NCBI RefSeq assembly: GCF_030272615.1
Contig: NC_081406.1
Span: forward strand, 169,663,861-169,727,860
Direction: 5' to 3'
DNA: 64,000 nucleotides
Source: Cryptomeria japonica
Taxonomy: Eukaryota > Streptophyta > Pinopsida > Cupressales > Cupressaceae
Positions 1 through 10,918 of this stretch are shown here, one piece after another. The notes beneath the pieces were generated by a model. That model saw only the letters and a list, made by a program, of their open reading frames with translations, was not told the DNA's origin and searched no databases. The position numbers were made by a program, and so were the translations under genes. How positions within the stretch are numbered: the first letter of the stretch is position 1; every line of letters begins with the position of its first letter.

Positions 1-2270
1 TTGTTTTGGTATTTCTGGATGACATATTGATTTACTCTAGGAATGAGGAGGAACATTTAGTGCACCTACAAATTGTTTTGTAAAGGTTGAGAGAAGATAA
101 GTTATATGGGAAATTGTCAAAATGTGCCTTCTTCAAGGAAAATATTCACTACCTTGGGCAGATAATATCAAAGGAAGGAATAGAAATTGATCCAGATAAA
201 ATAAAAGAAATAGTAGAATGGCCAATCCCTAAAAATGTTTCAGAGGTAAGAAGCTTTATGGGGCTAGTAGGTTACTATAGAAGGTTTGTGGAAGGATTCT
301 CTAAGATAGCAAACCCCATCACCTCATTACAAAGGAAGGGTAAAAGGTTTGTGTGGACAGAACAAAGTGATAAGGAATTCCAAATTTTGAAAGAGAAACT
401 AACTTCATCACCCATTCTAAAGGTACCAGATCCGAATGGACACTTCACAGTCCTAACTGATGCTTCTATTGAAGGTTTAGGAGGAGTACTTGTCCAAGAT
501 GAAGGGGTAGTAGCTTACGAATCCAGAAAGCTAAAGACTCATGAAGTCAATTATGCACCCCATGACTTAGAGTTGGTAGTGATTGTGCATGCCCTACAAA
601 AATGGAGACACCTCTTACTAGGGAAGCCCTTTGAGTTAAATTCAGATAACCAAGGACTAAAGTACATCTTTACCCAACCCCACTTAAATGCCAGACAAAG
701 AAGGTGGTTAGAGTTTCTAAGTGAATATGATTTTGAAATTGAATATATTAAGGGGAAGGAAAATAGGGTGGCAGATGCCTTAAGTAGGAGAAGACACTTG
801 ATGACTATAGCAACATTCAAAACTTCTTTCAAAAGGCAAGTAATGGATGAACAAGGACATGACCCATGGTATGAGCAAGTCAAATTGACTTTAGAATACG
901 ATCCAACCGATCCTAAGATTGAAGGGTATACATTAGATGAAGATGGGTTGCTCAGATACAATAACAGAATCTATATTCCTAATTCAGGGAACTTAAGGGA
1001 AGTAGTCTTGTCGGAGGCTCACAATGCCCCTTATTCAGGGCACCCAGGAGTTAACAAACTTTATGCAGATCTAAAGAAATTATACTTTTGGCAAGGGATG
1101 AAGAATGACATTGTCAATTATGTGGCTAAATGTTTGGAGTGTCAAAGGGTAAAGGCAGAACATAGACATCCAGCTGGATTGTTACAATTGCACGATGTAC
1201 CTCAACACAAGTGGCAAGTCATTAGCATGGATTTTGTGCAAGGGTTACCCATGTCACCTTCTAGGCATGATGCAATAATGGTGGTAATTGACAAAGTCAC
1301 TAAGGTGGCACACTTTATACCAGGGAATCTAACGGATGATGCACCTACCTTGGCTAGGCACTTTGTTAAGGAAATAATTAGGTTGCATGGTATACCAGAG
1401 AAAATCATATTAGATAGAGATGCTAGATTCACTTCAAGGTTTTAGACCACTCTTCAATCAGCTCTAGGAACTCAACTAAATTTTAGCACTGCATACCATC
1501 CTGAAACCGACGGTCAGACAGAAAGGACAAATCAGATTATGGAAGACCTACTTCACATGTATTGCATGGACCAACAGAGGGAATGGGAAGAATACCTACC
1601 TCTAGTAGAATTTGCTTACACTAATACATATCAAACATCTTTGGGAATGGCACCTTTCGAAGCATTGTATGGTAGACCATGTTGAACACCTTTGAGTTGG
1701 GATAGTCTTGAAGATAGAGTAATTGTTGGACTAGATATGTTGAAGGAGATGGAAAGGAAAAATAAGGAAATTAGGCAAAGATTGAAGGAAGCCTCAGATA
1801 GGTAGAAAAGTTATGCAGACAAAAACAAGACACCAAGGAAGTTTGAGGTGGGAGAGAATGTCTTCCTAAGGGTTAGGCCACACAAGAGTTCCATAAGATT
1901 TGGGAAAAAGACTAAGCTTGCACCTCGTTATGTTGGAGCCTTTGAAATATTGGGAAGGATTAATCCAGTTGCATACCGGTTGGCCTTACCTCCCCAATTG
2001 AGCCGAATCCATGATGTCTTCCATGTATCTCTTCTTAAGAAGTATGTACCTAATGAGAAACATATTTTGAATTGGGATGCTTTACAGGTCTAGGAAATGG
2101 GAGGAATAATGATAGAGCCATTCAAAATCTTAGAGAGGTGCCAGTGCCAGTTACGCAATAGAGAGGTTGATTAGTGCAAAGTGCAATGGGACCAGTATGA
2201 TGAAAATAATGCCACGTGGGAAGAAACTAAGGAGATGCAACAGTTGTTTCCTTTTTTGTTTCAATCATGA
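1..2270 (+). pseudogene. Chromovirus pol (RT end, RNase H, integrase, chromodomain)
   Basis: Polyprotein remnant that once copied RNA to DNA and integrated it. The first bases encode VFLDDILIYS, the intact RT catalytic motif. RNase H follows (TDASIEGLGG near base 460; DNQGLKYI near 645; ADALSRR near 772). The integrase has an HHCC zinc finger (AKCLECQR near 1125), catalytic Asp in SMDFVQGLP and LDRDARF, and Glu in TDGQTERTN. A C-terminal domain (PRKFEVGENVFL) precedes a chromodomain-like tail (ATWEETKEMQQLFP near 2210). The whole stretch is one reading frame broken only by nonsense codons at 81, 1443, 1683, 1803, 2091 and 2172; no frameshift was seen. Chromodomains in this family are known to steer integration to heterochromatin. 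Confidence 0.85.
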
Positions 2271-2337
2271 ACTATAGACTCTTTTGGATGCATTCAATAA
2301 GTGCATCGGGACGATGCACAAATTAAGGGGGGGAGGA

Positions 2338-3748
2338 TGTCACAACCCTCCTTTATCACTTTTGGATTTAAAATACAACTCTATTATATTTTTGGATAAG
2401 ATATTTAAATGATTGAATGAATATTATAAAAGGATAAAATAATAATACGCACACACACACACACACACATGGAAAATATACATTATTTTTATTTATTTAT
2501 TTTCCACATCCAATTATGGCACATGTTGTAGGAAGAATAAGAAGCTTCTAGAGGATTCTCCACCACCTTGCATGTAACTCCTCCACTAAGTCTAATCAAT
2601 TTGCATGAAGTCCAAAATTGGGAAAGAATCTCCTTTTTAATTAAATTTTCCAGATAGTGGAATGGAGGGAATTCTCTTATAAAATTATATGCAAGTTTCA
2701 AAGAAGAGAGTTGGTTATGTTTTGAAGAAAAATTTCCCAAGTTTAGAAGTAGGATTCTCTTTGTTAGTCTCATTTTCGTTGTAGGAATTTTTAAGTTGTT
2801 GTTGAAGGTTTCTCTCAAAGTTGCAAGGAAGGATCAAAGAATAGCTAGAGGATTCAACTTTGAGCTTCAGTAAACCAGGTTCTCTCCTTTTATCATATGA
2901 GGAATTTGTATTATCCAAACATATAGTTTTTAGATTCTTTTATTTGAATATAGTATTCTGAAGAAATCATTTCTCAATTTCTAGATAGGGAGAAAAAATC
3001 TATTTTTGTTTTCTTTAAGAAATGCAGTGATATAGTTTCTTCTCTCTTTTTATTTTACAAATGCAGATTTCTCTTGCATATCTTATTTAATCTAATTTAA
3101 AAGGTAGAATATCAGATTTTTGCTTTTCTGTTTTCTCTTAGATTATATTGAATATAAAAATAAATAAATCTCCCTCTTTGTGAATGAATAAATAAAATCT
3201 CTCTGTGAATATTGGATTGAACCTCTCTGAATATTAGTTAAATGAATTGAATAAAATTTCTCTGTGAATATTAGCTGAATCTCTGTGAATATTAGTTAAA
3301 TGAGTTGAATGAAATTTCTCCGTGAATATTAGCTGAATCTCTGTGAATATTAGTTAAATGAGTTGAATAAATTTCTTTGTGAATATTAGCTGAATCTCTA
3401 TGAATATCAATCGAACAAACTCTCTCCCTGTGAAATCTGAAAATAAATAATCTTCCTGTAAATAACTCTCTATCCCCCTCTCTGGACATTGGTTGAGAAA
3501 TAGAATACAATCCCTCTGTGTTAACTTGTATTTCTCAGTTTAAACACCTACCTACTTCTGGATAATCTGTGCATCACTGGAGCAAATTTACTTCTCTGGT
3601 TATTTTTATTTCTCTGTTTTATTTTGTCCCTAGGATTAATATGATATTCTCTCTTGCATTAATATCTTCTTATGTATTCATACCTGTTTATGTATTCTCT
3701 TTATATTCAATTTAATATTTTGGAATGAACTATATAATATATATATAT

Positions 3749-3799
<51 letters not shown>

Positions 3800-4020
3800 T
3801 TATGTACTAATAAAATTTATGCAAAGTGATTAATGTTTATATTGCACAATATAGTGCCTGTGCGTACTGGCTCGTAGGTGGAGGACAGAGTTAATACTTT
3901 GTAGGGAGTGGTACTGTAATGGTACCCCCCACTAGCCTATGGTCACTACTGCGGTAGTGGCTGCAGGGTAGTGGAGGGGACCCATGGGGTCCCACTCCCA
4001 TTAACCCTTATTAATGCCAA
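2338..4020 (+). repeat. 3' LTR of element E (right end unresolved)
   Basis: A purine tract at 2324-2337 (AAGGGGGGGAGGA) is followed by TGTCACAACCCTCC, a typical gypsy PPT/LTR junction. No matching 5' LTR is in the window, so the 3' edge cannot be fixed; AT microsatellites and a GC-richer block near 3890-4000 lie inside the assumed LTR. It holds a CA repeat (2452-2469) and a long TA repeat (3729-3797). No coding sequence was seen. Confidence 0.55.
3233..3406 (+). repeat. 58-bp minisatellite, about 3 copies, in the LTR of E
   Basis: The motif ATTAGTTAAATGA starts at 3233, 3291 and 3349, giving an exact 58-bp period. Each unit has two halves, both ending in GTGAAT. A partial, more diverged copy precedes the array. 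It is noncoding. Confidence 0.85.
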
Positions 4021-4690
4021 TCAAACATAGTTTGAAGGCAATGTTAGCTTTTAAAAAGAAATTCTATTTTTTTATATATGTTTAAAATTTGAGTTTATTT
4101 TAATTCCTTCTTTTTTTGTATATATATAAATCTTAGTTAATAAAATTTTTAAACTTAGGTAATTATTAGATTTATAACTAGTTTTAACAAATTTATATTA
4201 AATGATACTTAGATCTTCTTAAGATCTAGATAGCAATTAAATGATTTGAAGCTAAATTCTATGTTGGGATTAGTGGTTTTATAAGCGATATTCTCACATG
4301 TAACTTACCCTACCTTCACTTCATTCAAATGTCTTTACATTGATTTCAATTATTGGTGTTCCCATCTTCATGCAAATTACACGTTTAATTGTTATTATGC
4401 AAGTTACCTAACTGTCATTATTATGCAAGTTATATTCAAGTTTTGAATAAAAACATAATTTTAGTTATGGTTTTATTCCATGTCATTCATCAAGTAGTTA
4501 TTTCAATTAATTGAGCTTTGCAATGACTAAATATACGTGTTCAATTCATAATTATTTTTCAAGCTTGATGTTTATCATAAGTTAGAAAATTAAATAAAGG
4601 AAGTTGGAAAACCAAAACCTAGTAGCATTCGATATATACAGTGCCTCTGGGTCATGCTTACAGGTACACTAAACACCACAAATCTAAACA
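4021..4690. other. AT-rich spacer between elements E and B
   Basis: No gene, LTR match or tandem repeat was recognised. It includes whatever remains of the end of element E and the unmatched left end of element B. Confidence 0.4.
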
Positions 4691-4769
4691 CCAACACTAA
4701 CTACTCCTCCTGAGTAGCAACCTCACTCATCAATCTAGATCACAAGATATCTCTCTAAAATTCATCGAA

Positions 4770-7190
4770 CTAATGCAACTCCATACATCCAGTTCTTATC
4801 AGGAGGGGCAATTACCTCTAACTTCTCTCTAAGATACTCAAAATTATCTTTAGGCAAAGGCTTTGTAAAGAAAATTACTCTTTATCCAACTCAATAATTT
4901 GCGTTCCCAAAAATAATTTCATTTCACCAATCATAGACATCTCAAGTTCATTCTGCATTTCTTCAGAAAATTTCTTACATAGGCAATCATTTCCTCCAAA
5001 GATAATGTCATCAATAAAAAATTCAACAATCAAAATGTTATTCTAATTAATCTTGAAATAAATATTACTGTTAGCAGTACCTTTATCGAATCTAAGCTTC
5101 ATCAAATACTTGTCCAATCTGGCATGCCAGGCTCTAGGTGCTTGCTTCAATCCATACAATTCTTTCTTCAATCGACAAACCATGTCCTTTTCATCTATGA
5201 GCAGAAATCCATCTGGTTGCTCAATGTAAACTTCTTCTTCCAACTCACCATTAAGAAAGGCTGATTTGACATCCATCTGATAAACCTTGAAATCTTTGAG
5301 AGTAGGATAGGAAAGAAATAATCTAACAACTTCAATTCTAGCTACCAAAGAAAATGTCTCCTCATAGTCAATTCCTTCCATCTGTGAATAACCTTTACAA
5401 ACAAGTCTGGCCTTATTTATAACAATTTCACCCTATCCATTCAACTTATTCCAGAATACCCATTTAGTTCCAATTACATTTTTATCCTTAGGTCTAGGAA
5501 CAAGAATCTATGTATCGTTTTTCTCAATTTGATTCAATTCTTCTTCCATAGATTTAATCCAATTTTCATCCTTACATGCTTCATCAATATTTTTAGTCTC
5601 AATCTTAGAAATCAAACAAATTTCTTCAACAAGTCTTCTCCTATACATCACACCTTTGTTCTTATCACCAATAATCTGATTCTCTGAATGATTCAACCTT
5701 ACATACCTGGGAGTTTTAGGATTTTCCTAAATTTCAGACTCTCGAACTCTTTCTTCTGTATTAACATTTGTACCTTCATTCTCAGAATTTTCTGAAGCAA
5801 TCTGAACTTGACTTTGGGTTTGCACTTGTCTTCCTTTATCTGAACTAACATTCTAATCATCAGAATAAAATCCACAAGATCTAATCTGATACACATTACC
5901 TTCATCAACCTTCACATTATCACTTTCAACAATCTTTCTCAATCTTTTATTATAACACCAATAGTCCTTACTTTTAGTAGAATAACCAAGAAAGGTTCCT
6001 TCATCACATCTAGCATCAAATTTTCCAAGATCTTCATCTCTTTTTATATAGCATTTACTACCAAATTTTTTGAAATATCTAATAGTAGGAGTATGACCAA
6101 ACCATAACTCATAAGGAGTCTTACCAATATCACCTTTGACATTTACTTAGTTAAGAGTGTATTTTACAGTACTCACAACTTCTCTCCAAAACATATGCAA
6201 AACATTTCCTTCAAACATCATGGTTCTAGTAGCTTATTGAATTGTTTTATTCTTCCTTTCTACAACACCATTCTGTTGTGGTTTCCTAGGAGCAAATAAT
6301 TGTCTCTTAACTCCATGCTCTTCACAATATGCATTAAACTCACTACAGATAAATTCTCCACCTCTTTTAGATCTCAAACACTTCAGTTTCAAACCAGTCT
6401 TTGTCTCAACCATAGTATTGAAAATCCTGAACTTCTCCAATGCTTCAGACTTTTCCCTTAAGAAGGTAACCCACATTATCCTTGAATAATCATCAATCAA
6501 CAACATGAAATACATGTCATCCTACAAGATTCTCACTCTAAAGGATGACATAGATCAATATGCACAAGATCTAACAATCCATTAGAATTACGTTATTTTC
6601 TCTTAAAAGTAACTCTTGTCTGCTTCCCTAATTGACATCCCTTACATACCAAATTAGAAGGCTTTATCAACTTTAGTAGATCTCTTACTTCTCTAGTAGA
6701 ATTTATCTTAACCATGCAATTAAAATTTACATGACACATCCTTTTATGTCACAACCAACTTTCATCAATCTGAGCTATCAAACAACTTTTACCACTAGCA
6801 TTCAAGTGAAATATATTACCCTTAGTTTGTGTTCCTGATGCAATCTTAGTTTCAGGGCTACTCAAGATATCACATTTTCTATTCTTGAATTGTAAGTTAT
6901 ATCCCTTATCAACCATCTGACCAACACTCAAAATATTATGCTTTAATCCTTCAACATACAAAACATAATCAGTATTTTGCTTACCATCAAGAGAAATATA
7001 ACCTCTACCACAAATTACACAAGCTTTGTTATCACCAAATATTACTATACCACCATCATACTTTTTAAAGTTTACAAATTTACTAATATCACCTGGCATA
7101 TGATGAGAGAAACCACTGTCAATTACCCATTCATCTTTCTCATCTAATTTAGCAACTAAAATTTTCTCCTCATTAATGCAACTTGTAGAA
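4770..7190 (-). pseudogene. Copia pol of element B (protease, integrase, RT, RNase H tail)
   Basis: Read on the minus strand, protease shows WVIDSGFSHHMPGD (about 7085-7125), with the DSG catalytic site. Then come GAG-pre-integrase (CKGCQLGKQTR near 6630) and integrase (LLIDDYSRIMW near 6490; PQQNGVVERKN near 6260). The second catalytic Asp of integrase is Lys (RSKRGGEF for the usual RSDRGGEF, near 6370). RT has [13 protein letters not shown] and [12 protein letters not shown] (5130-5290) and FIDD (near 5010). Just after RT the frame jumps to the RNase H tail (KPLPKDNFEYLREKL near 4830), so most of RNase H is deleted. Several stops and frameshifts are present. Protease-integrase-RT order is diagnostic of Ty1/copia. 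Confidence 0.85.
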
Positions 7191-7197
7191 TATGTAG

Positions 7198-7737
7198 TTA
7201 CAGGATCATCTTCTTGATAGCAATGAACACAAATTCATCTCTTGAATTTCCCTTATCCGACTCATCATCTGTCACACCTTCCTCAACAACATAATAACAC
7301 TTCTTCTGATATTTAGGTTTATATGGCTTAAATGGCTTCTTAGGATTTCTCTCTCTTTTCAAACACCTTGATGCAAAATGTCCTATCTTATTACATGAAA
7401 AGCATTTAAGAGGCAACTTACCTTCATACTTATCGACACCTTTAGGAAATCTTATAGTAATAAGTGCTTCAAGCTCCTCAAGATCTTTTTCTTCATCTTC
7501 CATCTCTTTCAACTCTTACTTATATCTAGATACTCTTGTAGAACTTTCTCTGGGATCATATCTCTGCTTCCTAGAAACAATAGCTTTGAATGCAAATTTA
7601 GTCTTAGGAAGAGAGTCTCCAAAATCACACAACTCAAAAGTAGCAAGTTTACCGATCAACATTTCTCTTGTCACATTTGTTGCACTCCATATCTCATCAA
7701 TAACAACAACTTTATATTTAAAAGAAGAGGCAAGGAT
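7198..7737 (-). pseudogene. Copia gag of element B, C-terminal part with zinc knuckle
   Basis: Nucleocapsid part of Gag. It reads SSFKYK...TREMLIGKL, matching the UBN2-type copia gag, then an acidic stretch and a CCHC knuckle, CFSCNKIGHFASRC (near 7370-7412), followed by a basic KPFKPYKPKYQKK tail. The N-terminal part lies at 53870-54352 on the far side of element A. A one-base shift is needed near the junction and a stop occurs near 7513. Confidence 0.8.
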
Positions 7738-8811
7738 TGTTGGCATGATGATGATTGTAATGTATTCATCATATACTGTCATTGATGAAACACTCACACA
7801 CACATGATTATATTGACTGTCGGTGTAACTTTAAATATTTGCACTATCAACCAATATTCTTAGTGGTTATCTCTAACCGATACTTTGTGATAACCGGTAT
7901 GTGCATAAGAGACAACCTATGGTTATACTAAGTCAGATCAAGAATGAAGATCAAGTGGAGATCATGACAGGAGATTCATGGATAACAGTTCATATGTTTT
8001 ACTCAAACCGGTATTTGATTGTTCCAAATGCTATTCTGTAATTGTGTGATGAGTTATCCCACCGATTACTATTCGATAATTTTTGTGATGAGTTATGATC
8101 ACTTGTCCAAATAAACCGTACCTAGGAAATTGTGTTATGATTTCTTAAGGTCGACATGAAATCATAAGGTCTATATATTGACATCACAATGAATTATTCA
8201 ATATAGTGGAAGAGTGTTATGTGCGAAGAAGAATTAAGTTGCAGAGTATGTAGAAGAGCAGTGTTGAATATGTTTAGAAGGATCTGATCAAGCAAGTGTT
8301 GTGCTACTCAGAATAGATCAAACCATTCTTGTTGTTTTCTAACCATTACAACGGAATCAAATCCCCTAACCGGGTAAGCTCTAAAAAGCTTCAATGTATA
8401 AATCCTTTAACAGGGTGATCCATTAGTTTGGATCCAGAAATCCTCCACTGGGGTTACTCCTAACAAGATACTACCTTTACTAGGGTATAAGCTTCTAATC
8501 AAGCTTTGGGATCTCTAACAAGATTCACTGCTAGCAGAACACTTTGTAGACCTTAACCGATCAGTTATCTATTACTGTAGATAGTTAACTTGTGAGTTCC
8601 ATCTCACCATGGTTTTACCTTTTGGGGTTTTCCACATACAAAGACTTGTGTTATGGTGGATGTTTTACTTTTTGTGGATGATATATAATTTTGGATTGTA
8701 TGCATTGTGTTTAAAATCTTTGTTAAGTTCATCTTCCGGGTAGTGTTTGAAGTAGTTTTTTTTTTGGTGTCACTAATTCACCCCCCCTCTCAGTGATTTT
8801 CAAGTCCATCA
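7738..8811 (+). repeat. 5' LTR of element A
   Basis: It runs from TGTTGGCATG to CCATCA, two bases before the PBS. It matches the split copy at 46575-46824 and 53031-53869. It contains several ACCGGT/ACCGAT-type motifs and a C-rich run (8781-8787) that is longer in the 3' LTR. No ORF is supported. Confidence 0.9.
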
Positions 8812-8813
8812 AT

Positions 8814-8825
8814 TGGTATCAGAGC
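8814..8825 (+). promoter_or_regulatory. Primer-binding site of element A
   Basis: TGGTATCAGAGC is complementary to the 3' end of plant initiator-methionine tRNA and lies 2 bases after the LTR end. It would prime minus-strand DNA synthesis. Confidence 0.9.
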
Positions 8826-9280
8826 CTAACTTCTTTGAAGCCTAATTGCCTAGAAGGGAGCCTTGAAACCACCATGGGGGACATGAGCTACTTCGAGATG
8901 GCTAGAGAGGTAGAAGCTAGTAGAAATGAACTTGAAACCCTTAGGGTCAAACTAAAAGCTTTGCAAGTCAAAAGGAGAGAGTTTACTGAACAACTATTAG
9001 AAATATCTGATAATAGTTCTTCAAATGAAGCCAATATTGATGCTTTGGCTGAGGAGGTTGAAAAAATCAATGGTGAGAAATTGAACCTGAGAAGAGAACT
9101 GGAAAGTTTTACTATCTGCATGAGTCAGGAACTGGAAGTCAGAAGAGCAACTGGGGATCTTATCAAGGAAAGAGATCATGACATTACCAAGATAAAGCAT
9201 GAGAATGCTACCTTGTGTGAGCATTTGAATTTTGAAACAGAAGAAAAGGAAAATCTGCACTTAGATCTTGAACTGGCACT

Positions 9281-9842
9281 AATACATTTGGAGTCAAATT
9301 CCGTCGAAAACGACGGAGGTTTCCGATGGACAAGGAGCATTGTGTGAAAATTTGATTTTTTTTTTTAAAATGCCGGTGTTCGTCGGAATTTTGATGACCT
9401 TGAGCATTTTATTAAAAAAAAAAACACAACGCTTTTTCATTTTGAAAGCCTCCCTGCCCCCCCCACCCCTCCTCCTCCGCCGGAGCGATCTCTGCACAAG
9501 CAAGGTAAGGTTTTTTTTGCAATCAAAGGAACTCTTTGTTTTTCAATGAAGGGCAACTAATTTTTTTTCGCAATCAAGGGCAACTGGTTTTTTTTTGTGA
9601 ATTAATCCATTTTGTGCATATCCTGCAATCTTAAAATTCCATGAAATGACATCTCTTTGAGGTATTCTGTCATAAAGTTCACATGCCGTGTGTATGCTAC
9701 CCCATTTTGTGATTTTTGTTATTGAAGCATTTGCAACTAATTTCTGACAAAAAACCCACTTTGATTATGCTTTGATGGATGTCCATACCTTGTTCCAAAG
9801 CTCCTATTTTGGCACACGCAGGGAGGATGCTAGCAAATGTTG
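9281..9842 (+). repeat. Left subterminal region of CACTA-1
   Basis: Noncoding, with GTCGGAATT/CCGTCG-type motifs near 9298-9395, runs of T and A, and a C-rich stretch near 9457-9480. It aligns with 46829-47385 of CACTA-2 with few differences. Such subterminal motifs are the known binding sites of TNPA-type proteins in En/Spm. Confidence 0.7.
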
Positions 9843-9984
9843 TACAAGATACATATATATATGTTCTTAATCAAACAAAGAGTTGATAAGCTAAAGCATG
9901 GCATAGTTAAGCATGGTGATAACAGTGCCACAAATGGAGAGTGTGAGGTTTATGAGAATTGATGGAGGGCAATCAGATAATTAC

Positions 9985-10606
9985 CTTCGTGATGATGTGG
10001 GCCCTTCAGCAATTACCTCCTTTATTGCCCCCTCCTCCACCGAATCATCACCAGCAAAAGCAACAATATAATGCTCCATTCCATCTGATAATAAATCTAA
10101 ACCCAAATCTTTGGCCACATTGTCAAGCCCATCTGAAACTACATCGAAATTGTCAGATTGGCCATTGTCGAGTCCATCAGATAAAACATTAATGTGCACT
10201 TTCATTCCACATTGACAGTCTTCTGCATTTCCACTGGTAAAATATTTGTCACCCATTTCAATGAGTGGGACTGCATCAAGCCCTCCATCATATAGCTTGA
10301 TTGGATTGCTCACATCACAATTCTCAAACTCTTCTTGGCTCTTCAGGTCCAATACGCTTTGTTGAGAGGAAGCATAAGCATATCCTGTCAAATGTCAAAA
10401 TGTAGTTGTTTGCCATCATTTTTCTGGGCACAAAGGCCAAACTTTATCTAACCTAAAATTTTCATTAGAAGAAAGATCTATTCTTTAAGTTCTCCACAAA
10501 CCCAATTTTGACTACCATAAGTTGATTAAAAGAGCTACTCAAAAGAGATTGACAAGATCTAAAAGCAGGCACTCACCATGGCGTAGGGCATGGTGAAAGA
10601 TCCAAT
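9985..10606 (-). pseudogene. Captured early-nodulin-like phytocyanin exon(s)
   Basis: On the minus strand a 400-base block (10384 down to 9985) is flanked by an AG acceptor (ACAG before it) and a GTAATT donor, and is open throughout. It encodes QQSVLDLKSQEEFENCDVSN, then PIKLYDGGLDAVPL and YFTSGNAEDCQCGMKVHINV. This is the C-terminal half of a plastocyanin-like domain. Where copper proteins have CG...HC, this has SG...DC, the pattern of early nodulin-like proteins that do not bind copper. An acidic tail with repeated SDGLDN follows. A possible upstream mini-exon is 10606-10577, with a GTGAGT donor. Phytocyanins are extracellular or GPI-anchored; here only a fragment remains. It lies in a segment (9843-10918) absent from CACTA-2, so it was probably captured. 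Confidence 0.72.
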
Positions 10607-10918
10607 CTAATATCTATAGATGGGATTTAAATAGATATGAAAGAACCAATAGCATCCATACATATATAACCTATAAACCCTAATCAAAGGGCTTACTAAA
10701 ATTTCTGAACAAATTTATAACAAGGGAAGGGCAATATTACAGAGATTATCTCCAACATGGAAGATCTTGCGGGAAGCCTATCCTTTAAAATTTGAGGTAG
10801 GATCCCATCCTCTGTCATTCCCCACCACATGCTATTCTGCTGAAGACCCCATTATATTCATGAAAGTGGATCCCATCACCATGAAGATCAAGCAATAAGA
10901 AGATGCACTTGGAGCCAT

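Larger units (their letters stand above)
1..4020 (+). mobile_element. Element E: 3' part of a Ty3/gypsy chromovirus
   Basis: The window opens inside the reverse transcriptase of a gypsy-type element. The order RT, RNase H, integrase, chromodomain-like C-terminus, polypurine tract, LTR is that of a chromovirus. The 5' LTR, gag and protease lie left of the window. The right end of the 3' LTR was not found, so the end given is approximate. Confidence 0.8.

Noticed and set aside
8814-8825. tRNA genes at the TGGTATCAGAGC sites
   Set aside because: Only 12-base complements of the tRNA 3' end are present at LTR edges; no cloverleaf. They are primer-binding sites.
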